Shown: one piece after another, positions 44,091 through 54,622 of the stretch
Position numbering within the stretch: position 1 is the stretch's first letter
Layout of the letters: each line of letters starts with the position of its first letter
DNA from: Ampullaceana balthica
Taxonomy: Eukaryota; Mollusca; Gastropoda; Lymnaeidae
NCBI GenBank assembly: GCA_944989445.1
Contig: CALYLW010000015.1
Span: 248,001 to 312,000, forward strand
Length of the DNA: 64,000 nt
Reading direction: 5' to 3'
Program-made: the position numbers and the translations under genes
Notes under the pieces: model-generated
Told to the model about the DNA's origin: nothing
Seen by the model: only the letters and a program-made list of their open reading frames with translations
Database searches by the model: none

Positions 44091-45879
44091 AAGGTGTCAT
44101 CTTGTGCGTTGCAAAATACAGTAAAACTGCAAGTTTAAGACTGAAAAATACTATGATATTAATAAAATATCCAATATTATCATAACTTTTTACTCCGAAT
44201 CTCACGAGTTTTTTTAATGTTTTTTTTTATTTTCTTTATTTTTGGTTTTGGTTGTATGGACGAGTCGTGTTTAAATTGTTGCATTCTGTTGTGGAATTTA
44301 TAAACCAATGAAAAATGCATGGCTACCGATATCGGGCGGTCTGTGAACAGCAGTAAATTATCTCAATTGGGAGTAAAAAGTGAACTCTTGACGTTTGACC
44401 AAAAACCAATCGAACAATTATATCAAACTTTGAACGTTTATAATTGTATCAAAAAGTTTCCCCAACCGCCCCCCCCAAAAAAATAATAATAATAATAATT
44501 GGATATTCTGTGTCGTTTTGACTTAAAATAATTACTCATAATCATATTCAGGTATTTTTTTAGGCACTTATCATGCTTGTAAAACTCACCAGTTGCATTT
44601 TTTTTTGGGGGGGGGGACTAACGACGCTCCCCTAAATCCCCGATTTATGTGAGCAGGACCTCGAGTCAGGACACAGAAACTTGTATATTTTGGGGTAACG
44701 GGCAAAAAAGTTCGCAGACTACTGCCGTGAGAGAACCAACCGGAGCTGCGGTTACACCACAAATGATTTGATGTCAACATCAAAAGACGCAGGGTAAAAA
44801 TTGTATACGTTCTCTTGTGGGTTCTCAAACTGAAGGATTATAATTAAATTTAATTTTCATGTCTTGATAACTTACGCCAACCGGCGTCTGATGGCCTACG
44901 GACCGGCACTTTGAGAAGCACTGGGGAAAAAGTCATTAAATAAATTGTAAGTGAACAAACATTTCAGTGGAAGTTTTATTATAAGTTACCCTTTTGATGT
45001 GACGTCACATTTCTTCAACCCCCTCCCTCCCCTCGTAACGCATCGTCCACAAAAGTGTGACCCCCCACCTAGGTGCGTGACGTCATTTATGGACGGCCCC
45101 CAAGCCGAATTCATACTTAATCTTAAAGGGCTTTAGGCCTTCTAGGTGCTCATTTTGCTATCACGTCAGTACAAGGAAAATCACGTCAAAACGGGAAAAG
45201 AATGCACCGGTACCTAGTGTAATGTAAAAATTCCTGCCGGTCGTCCAATACGAACAAGTTTGAGAAGCACTGGCTTACAATTTATTTAATGACCTTTTAC
45301 ATAGCTTCACGTGTATTACGGTATTACAATGTAGACCTACACTAAATAAATACTTAAATGACAAAAAAGTGATTTGAAAATACTTATTTTCAAATAGAAA
45401 ATAAGGTAGGTTTTTTGTTGTTGTTGTTGTTTGTTTATTTATTGTTTTTTGTTTGTTTTGGGGGGGGGGTGGTCAAAGCTTTGTGACGTATTTTTGGAGG
45501 GGATGTCTAACTTTTTGTGACGACGCGTGACGAGGGGGGAGGGGGTGAAAAATCGGTCAAAATTGCGTGACGTCAATTATGGACGGCCCCTTATACAGAA
45601 GATTATTGAGTCCTACCCTTGTTTATGTCTCGTCTTTTATTTTATTATTATTATTTTATTTTTTTAAATTTTAAATGTTGATAGAGTTTTGGTTCTCCTC
45701 GTTTGATCAGGCAACCCATTCCACGTCCGAATTCCGGACGGAAAGAGTGACAATTTGTATGTGTTCTTGCATACGGAATAAGAAAAGTTTTTTTTTATAA
45801 CTATGTCTATCTGATGGTTGTATTAAGTTATCTTTGGATTATACACTGTACACGTGGGAGAATATTCTCTCAACGCAGG

Positions 45880-46555
45880 CAGAAGATGCAAAATACTTAG
45901 GAGTCTTAATAAATGAGAAACTATCATGGAATCCCCATGTCAATAAAGTTATTAAAATATCAAACAAAACCTTAGGCTTTATAAAAAGAAACTTTAACAA
46001 ATGTAATAGAGATTCAGATATAAAACTAAAATGCTACCTCACTTTGGTGAGACCTGTATTGGAATATGCATCTTCTGTAAGGGACCCATCCACCAAAGAA
46101 AACATTGATAAACTAGAACAAATAGCTGCCAGATTCATTACTGGAGAATATTCAAAACTAAGAAGAATAACACCATTAGTTAAATCATTAAATCTTGAAG
46201 CACTAGAGGATAGAAGAACCAAGAGCAAAGTAGTAATCATACATAAAGCAATTAATTCTAATTTAGAAATACAACAAAAAGATAACTTAATACAACCCTC
46301 AGATAGACATAAGGATAATAACACATTTCTTACTCCGTATGCAAAAACAAAAACATACAAATTTTCATTCTTGCCGTCCGGAATTCGGGCGTGGAATGGG
46401 TTGCCTGAAGAAACCAGGAAAACCAAAACTTTATGAACATTTAAATCTCTAATAAAAATGCAGGACTTAGCACAAACCATAGATTAGCGTAGGACGCAAT
46501 ATTCTTCTGTCTAGAAGGAGCGTCTGTAAACAGATAAGATGAGATAAGAAAATTG
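45880..46555 (+). pseudogene. LINE-A fragment, RT C-terminal part
   Basis: From gcagaagatgcaaaatactt the sequence matches LINE-A (AKYLGVLINEKLSWNPHVN onward) to the end gcgtctgtaaacagataaga. A 200-residue frame at 45834-46436 covers it, with an in-frame extra Asp-Ser codon pair and an early stop (TGA) after RKTKTL. It lies head-to-head with the minus-strand LINE-A end at 45591-45836. Confidence 0.88.
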
Positions 46556-47074
46556 TAGAGCTGTTAAGTTTGTCATGAAGTCTAATAAAATTTAATATTT
46601 TGGCTCATTCGAACTGTTTTATCTTTAACCAAATTTCTTCAAACAGACGGGACCTCAGCAGCGCCACCTTTCGAATTTAGTTGGATAAAGCCATATTTAT
46701 CGTAATGTAACATTGCAGAGTGGCTTAAAAAACTATTGCTTAATACTATTTCTGAAAAACCGAATTTATTCAGGATATTAATTGCACATATTTATTAATT
46801 TTTGTACTTTAACATCGTTTATTTATTTATTTATTTTTTAAAGAAAAACCTAGATTATGGCTACTTTTTTAGAAAAAAAAGCCTAGAAACCTAGACAAGG
46901 TGGAAAAAAAAACTAGATCTAGGTTTAAAACCCTAGCGTTGGCAGCACTGGTCCAGAGCTGTAGACCGGAAAAGGAACTGAAATATGTGTGGAAAGCAGA
47001 TATGCCAGATTATAATTTGGGTAAAAAGCCAAAAATGCACCAAAAACAAAAAAGGCCAAACTTATGTTATATTA

Positions 47075-47482
47075 AAAGTGTCCATAAAAATGACGTCACT
47101 CCGCTAGGGGGTGGGAGGGGGTCACAGATTTGTGACGATGTATGACAAGGGCAGGGGGCTTTTAAGAAATGTGACGACACATCAGAACGTGCAACTCTAG
47201 ATAAAAGTTCCACTTAAATATTTTTTTGCTTACAATTTATTTAATGACATTTTAAATAACTTCACGTGTGTTACAATATTACATTAAATGCTTACTTAAT
47301 TGATAATAAAGTGATTTAAAACATGCTCATTTTCAAATATTAAATACCGCTTTAAATGGGGGGGGGGTCTTTGTGACGTCATATTGGAAAGGGTCTAGCT
47401 CTTGATTACGTGTGACGATTTGATGGGTGAAATTACAGTGAAAAATCTACAAAATCGCGTGACATCATTTATGGACGGCTCA
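47075..47482. mobile_element. MITE of the GGGGCCGTCC foldback family, short form
   Basis: Left end aaagtgtccataaaaatgac and right end gtgacatcatttatggacgg are inverted. The interior shares aagaaatgtgacgacacatc and gtgatttaaaacatgctcat with other members. The left flank is TTA and the right flank TAA, so the duplication is not exact. Confidence 0.75.
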
Positions 47483-50278
47483 TAACGGCTGAAAATTAGT
47501 TAACTATTGAAAATAAAGGTAGAACAGGGAGAAAATGGTTAATAAATGGGTAAATGCCAATGTTCGTATGTTTGGCTGTACTCATAAAATAAATATATTA
47601 TGAAACTAACATACCCATTTAAAAGAAAAGCTTCAGGTCATCCTTTTAATCTAGACTGCTATGGGGCCGCCCATAAATGACGTCACTCAATTTTGACCGA
47701 TTTTTCACCCCCTCCACCTCGTCACGGGTCGTCACAAAAAGTTCGACTCTCCTCCAATAATACGTCACAAAGCTTTGACCAAAAAAAATTATTTTAAAAA
47801 ACCCACCTTATTTTCCATTTAAAAATGAGTATGTTTCAAATCACTTTATTTTTTCATTTAAGTATTTATTTAGTGTATATCTACATTGTAATATCGTAAT
47901 ACGAGTGACGCTATGTAAAACGGCATTAAATAAATTGTAAGCCAGTGCTTCCCTAAATTTTTCGTATTAGACGACCGGCAAGATTTTTTAAAATGCATTT
48001 CACCAGGTATCGGTGCATTCTTTTCCCGTTTTGACGTGATTTTTCCTGTACCGACGTTATAGGAAAATGAGCCCCTACATGGCTTAAAGCCGTATAAGAT
48101 TAAGTATGAATTCGGCTTGTTTTGAATACAATTTTTTTTTAAAATATGTGTTTGGTCGCCAAGGCATAGCAAGACAGCTAAAGAACAATGCAGCGGTAAT
48201 GTAAAAAACCATTTGATGTGATTAACCTTCAAGCTCGCGAATGTGACTATTGATATAACAAGAATCGTTTCATTATTGATAGACCTAGAATATATAGATA
48301 CTGGACAATTCATCATATTGATTTCGATCTTATAATGATAGTTTTCCTGCTAAGTATATGCACATCAAAGGAATTTGATCTAACATTACCACATTGTTAT
48401 CAAATCTCATGTTTTCTATAAATTATTTGGTATGGGCTGGAAGAGGAATATGGCGAGTACTGTACGAACCCCAGATTTGTGCGGGAAAGTAGGGTGTCAT
48501 CTTGTGCGTTGCAAAATACAGCAATACTGCAAGATGAAGACTGAAAAATACTATTACATTAATAAAATATCCAATACATGTATTATCATAACTTTTTACT
48601 CCGAAGCTCACGAGTTTTTTTTTGGTTGTATGGACGAGTCGTGTTTAAATTGTTGCATTCTCTTGTGGAATTTATAAACTAACTAGCAAAATTCCCGCGC
48701 TCCACTGCGGAAGTTACAATTTTAGTAAGCGTTGAAAACCCGTTTCATACTAATTCAAAACACCAATAGATTTCAGTCTGAATCATGATTGATATACTTT
48801 TTTGTCAATATTTGTCAAGGTCGTGTAAAATAAAATGGGTTCTAAAATGACATTAAGGGCCCCCGTGCAAAATGGATGCAGGATGTGCATATCTCATAAG
48901 GTCTGAGGATTTCAATCTAGGTCATGATAGAGAAGTGTGACTATATTTATTTAATTTATTTTTTAGGTAACAAAGCTTTAAATTTTTACGAAAAAAAATA
49001 TTTTGGGTCCCGGCCCCAAAGAAACAGACGCTAGAAGTCAATTACCCTAGCCTATATAATTTTATTTTATTTTTTAAATCAAATTTGGCCATAGTTCATC
49101 CATTTACCTAGTAGCCACATTTTAAATTACCTTTTATATAACGAATGTTAAAATATGGCATACGGGCCCCCAGCCCGGAATAAGTGGTGTTTTTAAAACT
49201 TTTACTTTTAATGCCAGAAACCTTCGATGGAGCGTACCCAAAAACTTCCTAAAGTTTAATGGCCGTGGGATGAATAATTTACAATTAATACGTCTTTTAA
49301 AAAGAACTAAAATAAGGGCCGGGGGCCCTATCGGGGTAATATGTATAGTTCAAAACAACAGCTTATTTCAATTTGGATTATGATGAATATATTTTTAGTC
49401 AACATTTGTTTTAAAAAAATCGATTGAAATCGAATGGTTAAAATGTCTTAAACGTTTACAAAAAAGAGATTAGGGGCCCTAGGCTACCAAAGATTGAAAG
49501 AATACAATTTTAATTTAATATAGGCCATCAAGTTTTTATCTTTTGTAAAAATACATTTATCAAAAGTTTTTTTAATTTGTAATTTAGCTCAGATAAGGTT
49601 AAAAATTACATTTGTGTCCTGTGCCCCCAGTAAGTGATAATTAAACAAACAAATTTCTCCTGTAACTATCACGGGAGTGTACTCAATGACTTCCAAAATT
49701 TCAAGTTTCTACCTACATGGGAAGTTGTAGAATTTGTGATGATTAGCTTTTTATATAATAAAAACTACATTTGGGCCCCCGGCCCTCAGTAATTGATAAT
49801 TTAAATATTGTTTTAGTCTATTAACACCGCGGAAGTGTACATAACAACAACCAAAAGTTTCATGCTTCTACCTACACGGGAAATATAAGAATTAGTGATA
49901 TTCAAATTTTATATAGCTCATATAAGGAACAAACTTTAGTTGGGCCCCCGGCCCCCAGGAAGTGATAATTTAAATATTTATTCTCCCGTTACCATCGCGG
50001 GATTGTACTCAACAACTTCCCAAAGTTTCATGCCTCTGCCTACTCGGGAATTAGGAGAATTAGTGATGTTCAAATTTTATAAAGACATTATAAGGAAAAA
50101 AACGTTTTTGGGCCCCCTGCCCCCATGACTGTTAATTTAAAAATTCTTTTACTCCAATTTTCGTCGTGAGAGGCTACTCAACAACTTCCCAAAGTTTCAT
50201 GCTTCTACGTACACGGGAAGTTGGAAAATTAGTGATGATTCAGATTTAAATATAAGAAACAAATACATTTGGGCCCCC

Positions 50279-50593
50279 TGTAACTATTAGCTTTTATATG
50301 TAATTCTCTTGTAGGCGTTCTCTCAACACACAATCTTGTACACAATAATCCACTGAAGAACTTGTTTCAAAAAAACAACTTTAATATGTATACTATTTAC
50401 ATATCATAATTTGAGGTTATATAACGTGGAATTCTCAAGCACACACATCACGTCCTTCCCTCACGGAAGTTCTCTGACAACTGTCCTACCAACCTTCTCA
50501 GCCAATGGGAAGGCTTCATTTCTCCCGCGTTTATCACTCACATGACCTCTCCGTCATACAATCACGCAATATACATGTGATGCATACGTGACA
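50279..50593 (-). repeat. LTR (3' LTR of the minus-strand element)
   Basis: A 315-bp terminal repeat with TG...CA ends. Adjacent on its internal side is the purine-rich tract (complement of ttcacccccatccttc). Confidence 0.95.
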
Positions 50594-50932
50594 TTCACCC
50601 CCATCCTTCAAAAAAAATGTTTATGAAATACAACATTTTTGGTCTTCATACAATCAACTTAATCTATATCTATATTCAAATATTTATCATCAATGAACAT
50701 TCATTGCCTTACATACAACATCTGGATATAAAATCAATAAGAAAAAATCTGTAGAACTGCAACCGTCTACCTGTGCTGAAAAAATGAAGATGGAATTTTA
50801 AACACATCTGTAAATTTGTGTAATTAAAATATTTTTTAACAATCAATATTATTAAAATTAACTAATAATCCAGTGGAATTTACACACTGTTCCTTGTCCA
50901 TTGTTCAACGAATAAAAATATTAATATAATTA

Positions 50933-51120
50933 CAGTCTCTGGTTGTATCATTTAGGAATTCACAGACTAATGTTAATAAAGTTTATACAGTCTCTGGTTT
51001 TATTATTTAGTAATTCACATAATCTCTTTGTGATAAAGTCTTTGGTTTTATCATTGAGGAATTCACAGACTAATATTAATACAGTCTCTGGTTTTAGTAC
51101 TTAGGAATTCACAGAATGTC
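50933..51120. repeat. Short tandem repeat, four units of about 50 bp
   Basis: Units beginning cagtctctggttttat occur at about 50933, 50988, 51036 and 51082, each followed by atttaggaattcacagacta with variation. The array lies in the deleted pol region of the LTR element. Confidence 0.8.
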
Positions 51121-51132
51121 TTTATTTATTGT

Positions 51133-51220
51133 CATTCTACTCAATATGTCTGCAACCACATTGTCCTTTCCCTTCACAGGTTTAATGTCAAATTTGTAGT
51201 CGGCTAATAGCATAGCCTAG
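51133..51220 (-). pseudogene. RNase H C-terminal remnant of LTR-element pol
   Basis: The minus-strand translation gives LLADYKFDIKPVKGKDN followed by VVADILSRM. This matches the end of the Ty3/gypsy RNase H domain (x-GKxNxVADxLSR). Nothing else of protease, reverse transcriptase or integrase was recognised, so pol has been deleted down to this fragment. Confidence 0.75.
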
Positions 51221-51329
51221 TTCAAAGATAGTCATTCTTCAGTTGACGAGTATGAATTCAAATCGATGGGCTTTGAATGTTTCTTCAGACTATTCAATGT
51301 TCAATAATTCACCAACCATGACTTCGATT

Positions 51330-51455
51330 ATGTCCATTCACAATATCAATTCCAGCATCTTGAATAAGTTGCTTAGCTTTTGAGATGTCATTTTTGCTTC
51401 CTGATAGTTCAATAGAATTTTGACCAGATGAGTCACTGACAGAAACTTTTATCAG
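51330..51455 (-). pseudogene. KH-domain-like fragment inside the LTR element
   Basis: A minus-strand frame, shifted from gag, reads IKVSVSDSSGQNSIELSGSK, then NDISKAKQLIQDAGIDIVNG before a stop. The pattern hydrophobic-x-GSKxDIxKAKxLIQ resembles the last strand and helix of a KH RNA-binding domain. It is short (about 40 residues), so the call is tentative. It could be host sequence captured during an internal rearrangement, or a chance match. Confidence 0.35.
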
Positions 51456-52353
51456 AAAAATATTGTCTGTATCTGCGTAATGCATTTGTTAGCTCTGCTT
51501 GAGTACGAACTTTCTTATCAGTTAAATATGTGAATAGAGTTAGTGTTGCATTTTCTAAAAACTTGTCAATTAACACCATGTCTAGTATGGCCTTTGGATT
51601 GCTCGTATCTATTGCTGTCAGTTCCAGCCATTTTGTTAGTTTGACTTGTGCTTCATGCACTATGATCTGTGGATCTTTGTCCATCTTGATTCTCATTTCA
51701 TGAAATTATTTTCTATAATCATTTTCTGACTTTCCGAAATGACATAGGAGTGCCTTTTTGACATTTTTATATATGCTTTTGTCTTCTTTGGCTATACTGT
51801 TGTAAGCTTCAAATGCTTCTTCAGTTAGTTGAGTCATCAATTGCGCTGGCCAATCTTCTTCATTATAACCTTTCATGGTCATTATGGATTCGAAATAATC
51901 CAGATAAACATCCATTTTTACTTTCTGGCTATCATATTTTCTTACTTTAATAGTGTCCTTTGGTGCTGACCTTCTATTTGTGTCATTACCAGGATTGAGG
52001 CCTCTACTCTCTAAATCAAGTTGTAGTTTTAACTTGTCAATTTGAAGTTGGTCAAATTCTCTTTTTTCAGCCCTTTCTTCTCTTTCAATTATTAGTCTTT
52101 GCCTCTCTTTTTCTTCAGCCTCTTTTTGATTTTCTTTTTCTTCAGCTTTTCTTAGCTTTTCTTTTTCTTCAGCTATTCTTTGATTTTCTTTTTCTTCAGC
52201 TATTCTTAGCTTCTCTTTTTCTTCAGCAATTCTTACTTTTTCTTCAATGAAATCTCTCATTTCTTTTCCCTTTAGTCCGATCTCTTTAGCCATGGCAGTA
52301 AATTTTTCGCAGTAATCCATGTTTTGTTTGATTGAATAATATGAGTTAAGCAA
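51433..52353 (-). pseudogene. LTR-element gag, interrupted by one stop
   Basis: From the Met at 52353 the frame runs 215 residues to a TAA at 51706-51708, then continues in the same frame (Met at 51696) for 87 residues. The N-terminal part (about residues 35-115) is a highly charged coiled coil of repeated RIAEEKEKLRIAEEKENQ-like units. It is followed by the gag core: VKMDVYLDYFESIMTMKGY, EDWPAQLMTQLTEEAFEAYN, YKNVKKALLCHFGKSENDYR and, after the stop, KLTKWLELTAIDTSNPKAIL. This resembles capsid/SCAN-like gag of Ty3/gypsy elements. Gag would form the particle core. No zinc knuckle is seen before the terminal stop. Confidence 0.8.
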
Positions 52354-52899
52354 CTTGGTAAGGAATGTAGGTATATATTGATAAAGTTATAAATCTTCCA
52401 AATGAAAAATCTTGAATTCAAAATGTTAAGTTCAAATAAGTGACACGTCTAAACCACGCAATTTAGTTTTGACAAGGTGAGACAACAAAGGAATCCTCAC
52501 ACGGGATCTTTAGTATACTTTATATATACGCTCCCTCAGATTGACAAAATATATCTAATGGTCCAATCGTTTTGAATAAAAGACACTTGATTAAATTTTC
52601 AATTTTCGAGTAGTTTTTAAACAATTTAGTTCACTCCATTAATCCAAAATTGCAATTATCAAACTCTTCACACAATGAATGGATAAAAATTCCGTTCCTT
52701 TATTTATAATTCACACTGACACTGTTGTTAATAGTCCATAGCTTTCAATTTCAATGTTATGTTTACAAATATTTCCTGGAATCAACTACACCAGTGAGCT
52801 TGTTGATGTAGTTCACTGCGCATTACCCTACAGTAAGCATGTGCGATCCAGATTCCGGCAGTGTATTTTTAGAACCAACTAGGGTGACCTAGTTTTATA

Positions 52900-53948
52900 C
52901 ATAATAATAATAAATAAATTGATTATTTATATAGCGCTGTATGCCAGTAAGGAACTGGGCTCACAGCGCTTTACATGAAAGAAATAACATACCTATAAAT
53001 ATTAAATTAACTTTCCATATCATAACAAACACAAAAGTTACAGTACATTATACATAAGCTACGTTAATCATTTACAAGAAATGTTGTTTCATTAATTTTG
53101 AAAATAAATGTTGAAAAGATGTGTCTTAAGTGCAGTCTTGAAGGACTTGGTTGTTTGAATACTACGTATGTGTAATGGTAGAGAATTCCACCGTTTGGCT
53201 GCACAAAAAGAGAATGACCTTTCACCAAATGTTTTGGTGCGTGTCGTAGGAACAGAGAGAACGCGTGTGTCTGCAGAAGATCGTAGCTGGCGAGTGGGTG
53301 AGTAGACCGACAAAAGTTCAGTAAGATACGATGGGCATGAGTCCGAAAAGAAGTTGTGACAGAGAACGGCCAGTTTGTAATCAATACGGGCTTGTATAGG
53401 CAGCTAATGAAGTGAGTGAAGAAGTGGAGTAACATGGTCATGTTTTTTTGCCTTGAGCACCAGTCTGGCAGCTGAATTTTGAACTTTCTGTAGTTTTTCA
53501 ATGCATCGTTTTGGCGCACCTGACAGAAGAGAATTGCAGTAATCCATACGAGCTAGTACAAGAGCACAGACTAGAGTTTTTGTTGCACTAACTGTTAAGT
53601 AATGACGGATTGAGCTGATCTGACGAATGGCAGTGTAGGCAGAGCGACAGATGTGATTGATAAAGTTGTTAATAGACATGTTGTCAGAAATAATGTAGCC
53701 AAGATTCCTAGTCGATGTTGTGAACAGAATATCCGAACTGGCTACGTGAATTGACTTCGGAAGAGACAAAGTACTGCGTGATTTATTGTTGCAAAATAGA
53801 AGTGCTTCAGTCTTGTCATCATTCAGCTTGAGTTTGCTGAACGTCATCCAAGACTTTACCTCATCAATGCACTCATGCATCAATTGGACAGCGGAGTCCA
53901 AATTAGAGGGATCTGTGTGAGTATATAGCTGAGTATCATACAGTGCTT
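52900..53948 (-). mobile_element. L2/CR1-like LINE, 5'-truncated, inserted in the LTR element
   Basis: On the minus strand it starts within the RT motif (QLYTHTDPSNLDSAVQLM) and ends with a 3' UTR containing agcgctgtgagcccagttcc, agcgctatataaataatc and an attattattatt tail. That 3' end style is typical of L2/CR1-type elements. It belongs to a different lineage from LINE-A. The target duplication was not resolved. Confidence 0.85.
53091..53901 (-). pseudogene. L2-like LINE reverse transcriptase C-terminal part
   Basis: The frame at 53404-53901 (165 residues) shows VKSWMTFSKLKLNDDKTEAL, TRNLGYIISDNMSI and LVLARMDYCNSLLSGAPKRC. It then runs through LQKVQNSAARLVLKAKKHDH to LLHSLH, all typical of the region after the RT catalytic motif. 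A frameshift or stop follows. Another frame at 53092-53313 gives LLSVYSPTRQLRSSADTRVL, ERSFSFCAAKRWNSLPLHIR and FKTALKTHLFNIYF, the usual C-terminus. The catalytic FADD motif is lost at the truncation. Confidence 0.85.
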
Positions 53949-54307
53949 GTTGGCGTATATACGTTCACTCTGTGTCACCATAAATACTGTCGACTGTGAG
54001 GTTAGAACCAACTTGTCTGATCCATTGTTTTCACAGCGCATTCCGTGATGACGCGCGTTTATGCCGCCATCTTGAAATATTCTTATATCGAATGTTTCAT
54101 TGAACCACGAAATTTTATTCACAGCTTCTTACGAACTTGAATATTCACAAAATACGATAGCTGCTAATATTTCTTCTTTTAATGAATACTTTCCTCTTTG
54201 AAATATCCAATACTTGTCACTTCCACGAAACCTCCTTTATCAAATTTCTTGTACTGTGTTCACTTAGAACTTATGCCTAATGGCAATCACTTTTACTTCG
54301 ACACCAA

Positions 54308-54622
54308 TGTAACTATTAGCTTTTATATGTAATTCTCTTGTAGGCGTTCTCTCAACACATAATCTTGTACACAATAATCCACTGAAGAACTTGTTTCAAT
54401 AAAACAACTTTAATATGTATACTATTTACATATCATAATTTGAGGTTATATAACGTGGAATTCTCAAGCACACACATCACGTCCTTCCCTCATGGAAGTT
54501 CTCTGACAACTGTCCTCCCAACCTTCTCAGCCAATGGGAAGGCTTCATTTCTCCCGCGTTTATCACTCACATGAACTCTCCGTCATACAATCACGCAATA
54601 TACATTTGATGCATACGTAACA
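54308..54622 (-). repeat. LTR (5' LTR of the minus-strand element)
   Basis: A 315-bp repeat almost identical to 50279-50593. Just inside it lies the likely primer-binding site (complement of ttttacttcgacaccaa). Confidence 0.95.

Larger units (their letters stand above)
41465..45590. mobile_element. Long-TIR foldback DNA transposon (TSD TTA), copy A
   Basis: Both ends are ggggccgtccataaatgac-type inverted termini flanked by TTA (41462-41464; 45591-45593). Because it sits in a LINE-A end, the boundaries are certain. The first 640 bases (41465-42105) recur inverted at 44460-45100, including gtgacgtca blocks, gtgccggtcc and ttgatgttgacatcaaa. From 45101 to 45590 an extra terminal module follows, inverted relative to 47663-48130. 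A LINE-A copy (42846-44090) occupies the centre. No transposase was identified. The 3-bp TTA duplication fits PIF/Harbinger-type integration, an inference only. Confidence 0.85.
41425..45836 (-). mobile_element. LINE-A 3' end, minus strand, split by the foldback element
   Basis: The left piece (41430-41464) is the GATAA-like tail and gacgctcct motif. The right piece (45591-45836) continues with atacagaagattattg and the C-terminal coding end (complement of the SGIRAWNGLP region). The two join if 41465-45590 and one TTA are removed, which reveals the insertion site of the foldback element. Confidence 0.85.
40870..46950. mobile_element. hAT element (CAGTGCTGCCA ends), with nested insertions
   Basis: CAGTGCTGCCAGTGACAATT at the left and agcgttggcagcactg at the right are inverted. 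Flanks CTCCAGAG (40862-40869) and GTCCAGAG (46951-46958) agree at seven of eight bases. The subterminal parts share runs of aaaacctag. Within it lie part of a MITE (40980-41320), an interrupted minus-strand LINE-A end, the 4.1 kb foldback element and a plus-strand LINE-A. A left end of the same family is at 58717. No transposase was found. Confidence 0.85.
50279..54622 (-). mobile_element. LTR retrotransposon (Ty3/gypsy-like), internally deleted
   Basis: Two 315-bp direct repeats (50279-50593; 54308-54622) start TGTAACTATTAGC, end in CA and differ at about seven positions. The element is flanked by CCCCC on both sides (50274-50278; 54623-54627), a 5-bp duplication that restores a ggcccccggccccc Helitron block. 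Read on the minus strand, the primer-binding region after the 5' LTR is ttggtgtcgaagtaaaa, similar to tRNA-Leu-type sites. The polypurine tract before the 3' LTR is gaaggatgggggtgaa. A gag frame and an RNase H remnant remain; most of pol is gone. Confidence 0.95.

Noticed and set aside
44586..44828. Open frames in the foldback element arms (also 41846-42100 and 48423-48611)
   Set aside because: They are not conserved between arms or copies and show no domain.
51706..52353. Host coiled-coil protein gene
   Set aside because: It lies between paired LTRs next to primer-binding and polypurine sites, and its C-terminal part is gag-like, so it belongs to the retrotransposon.
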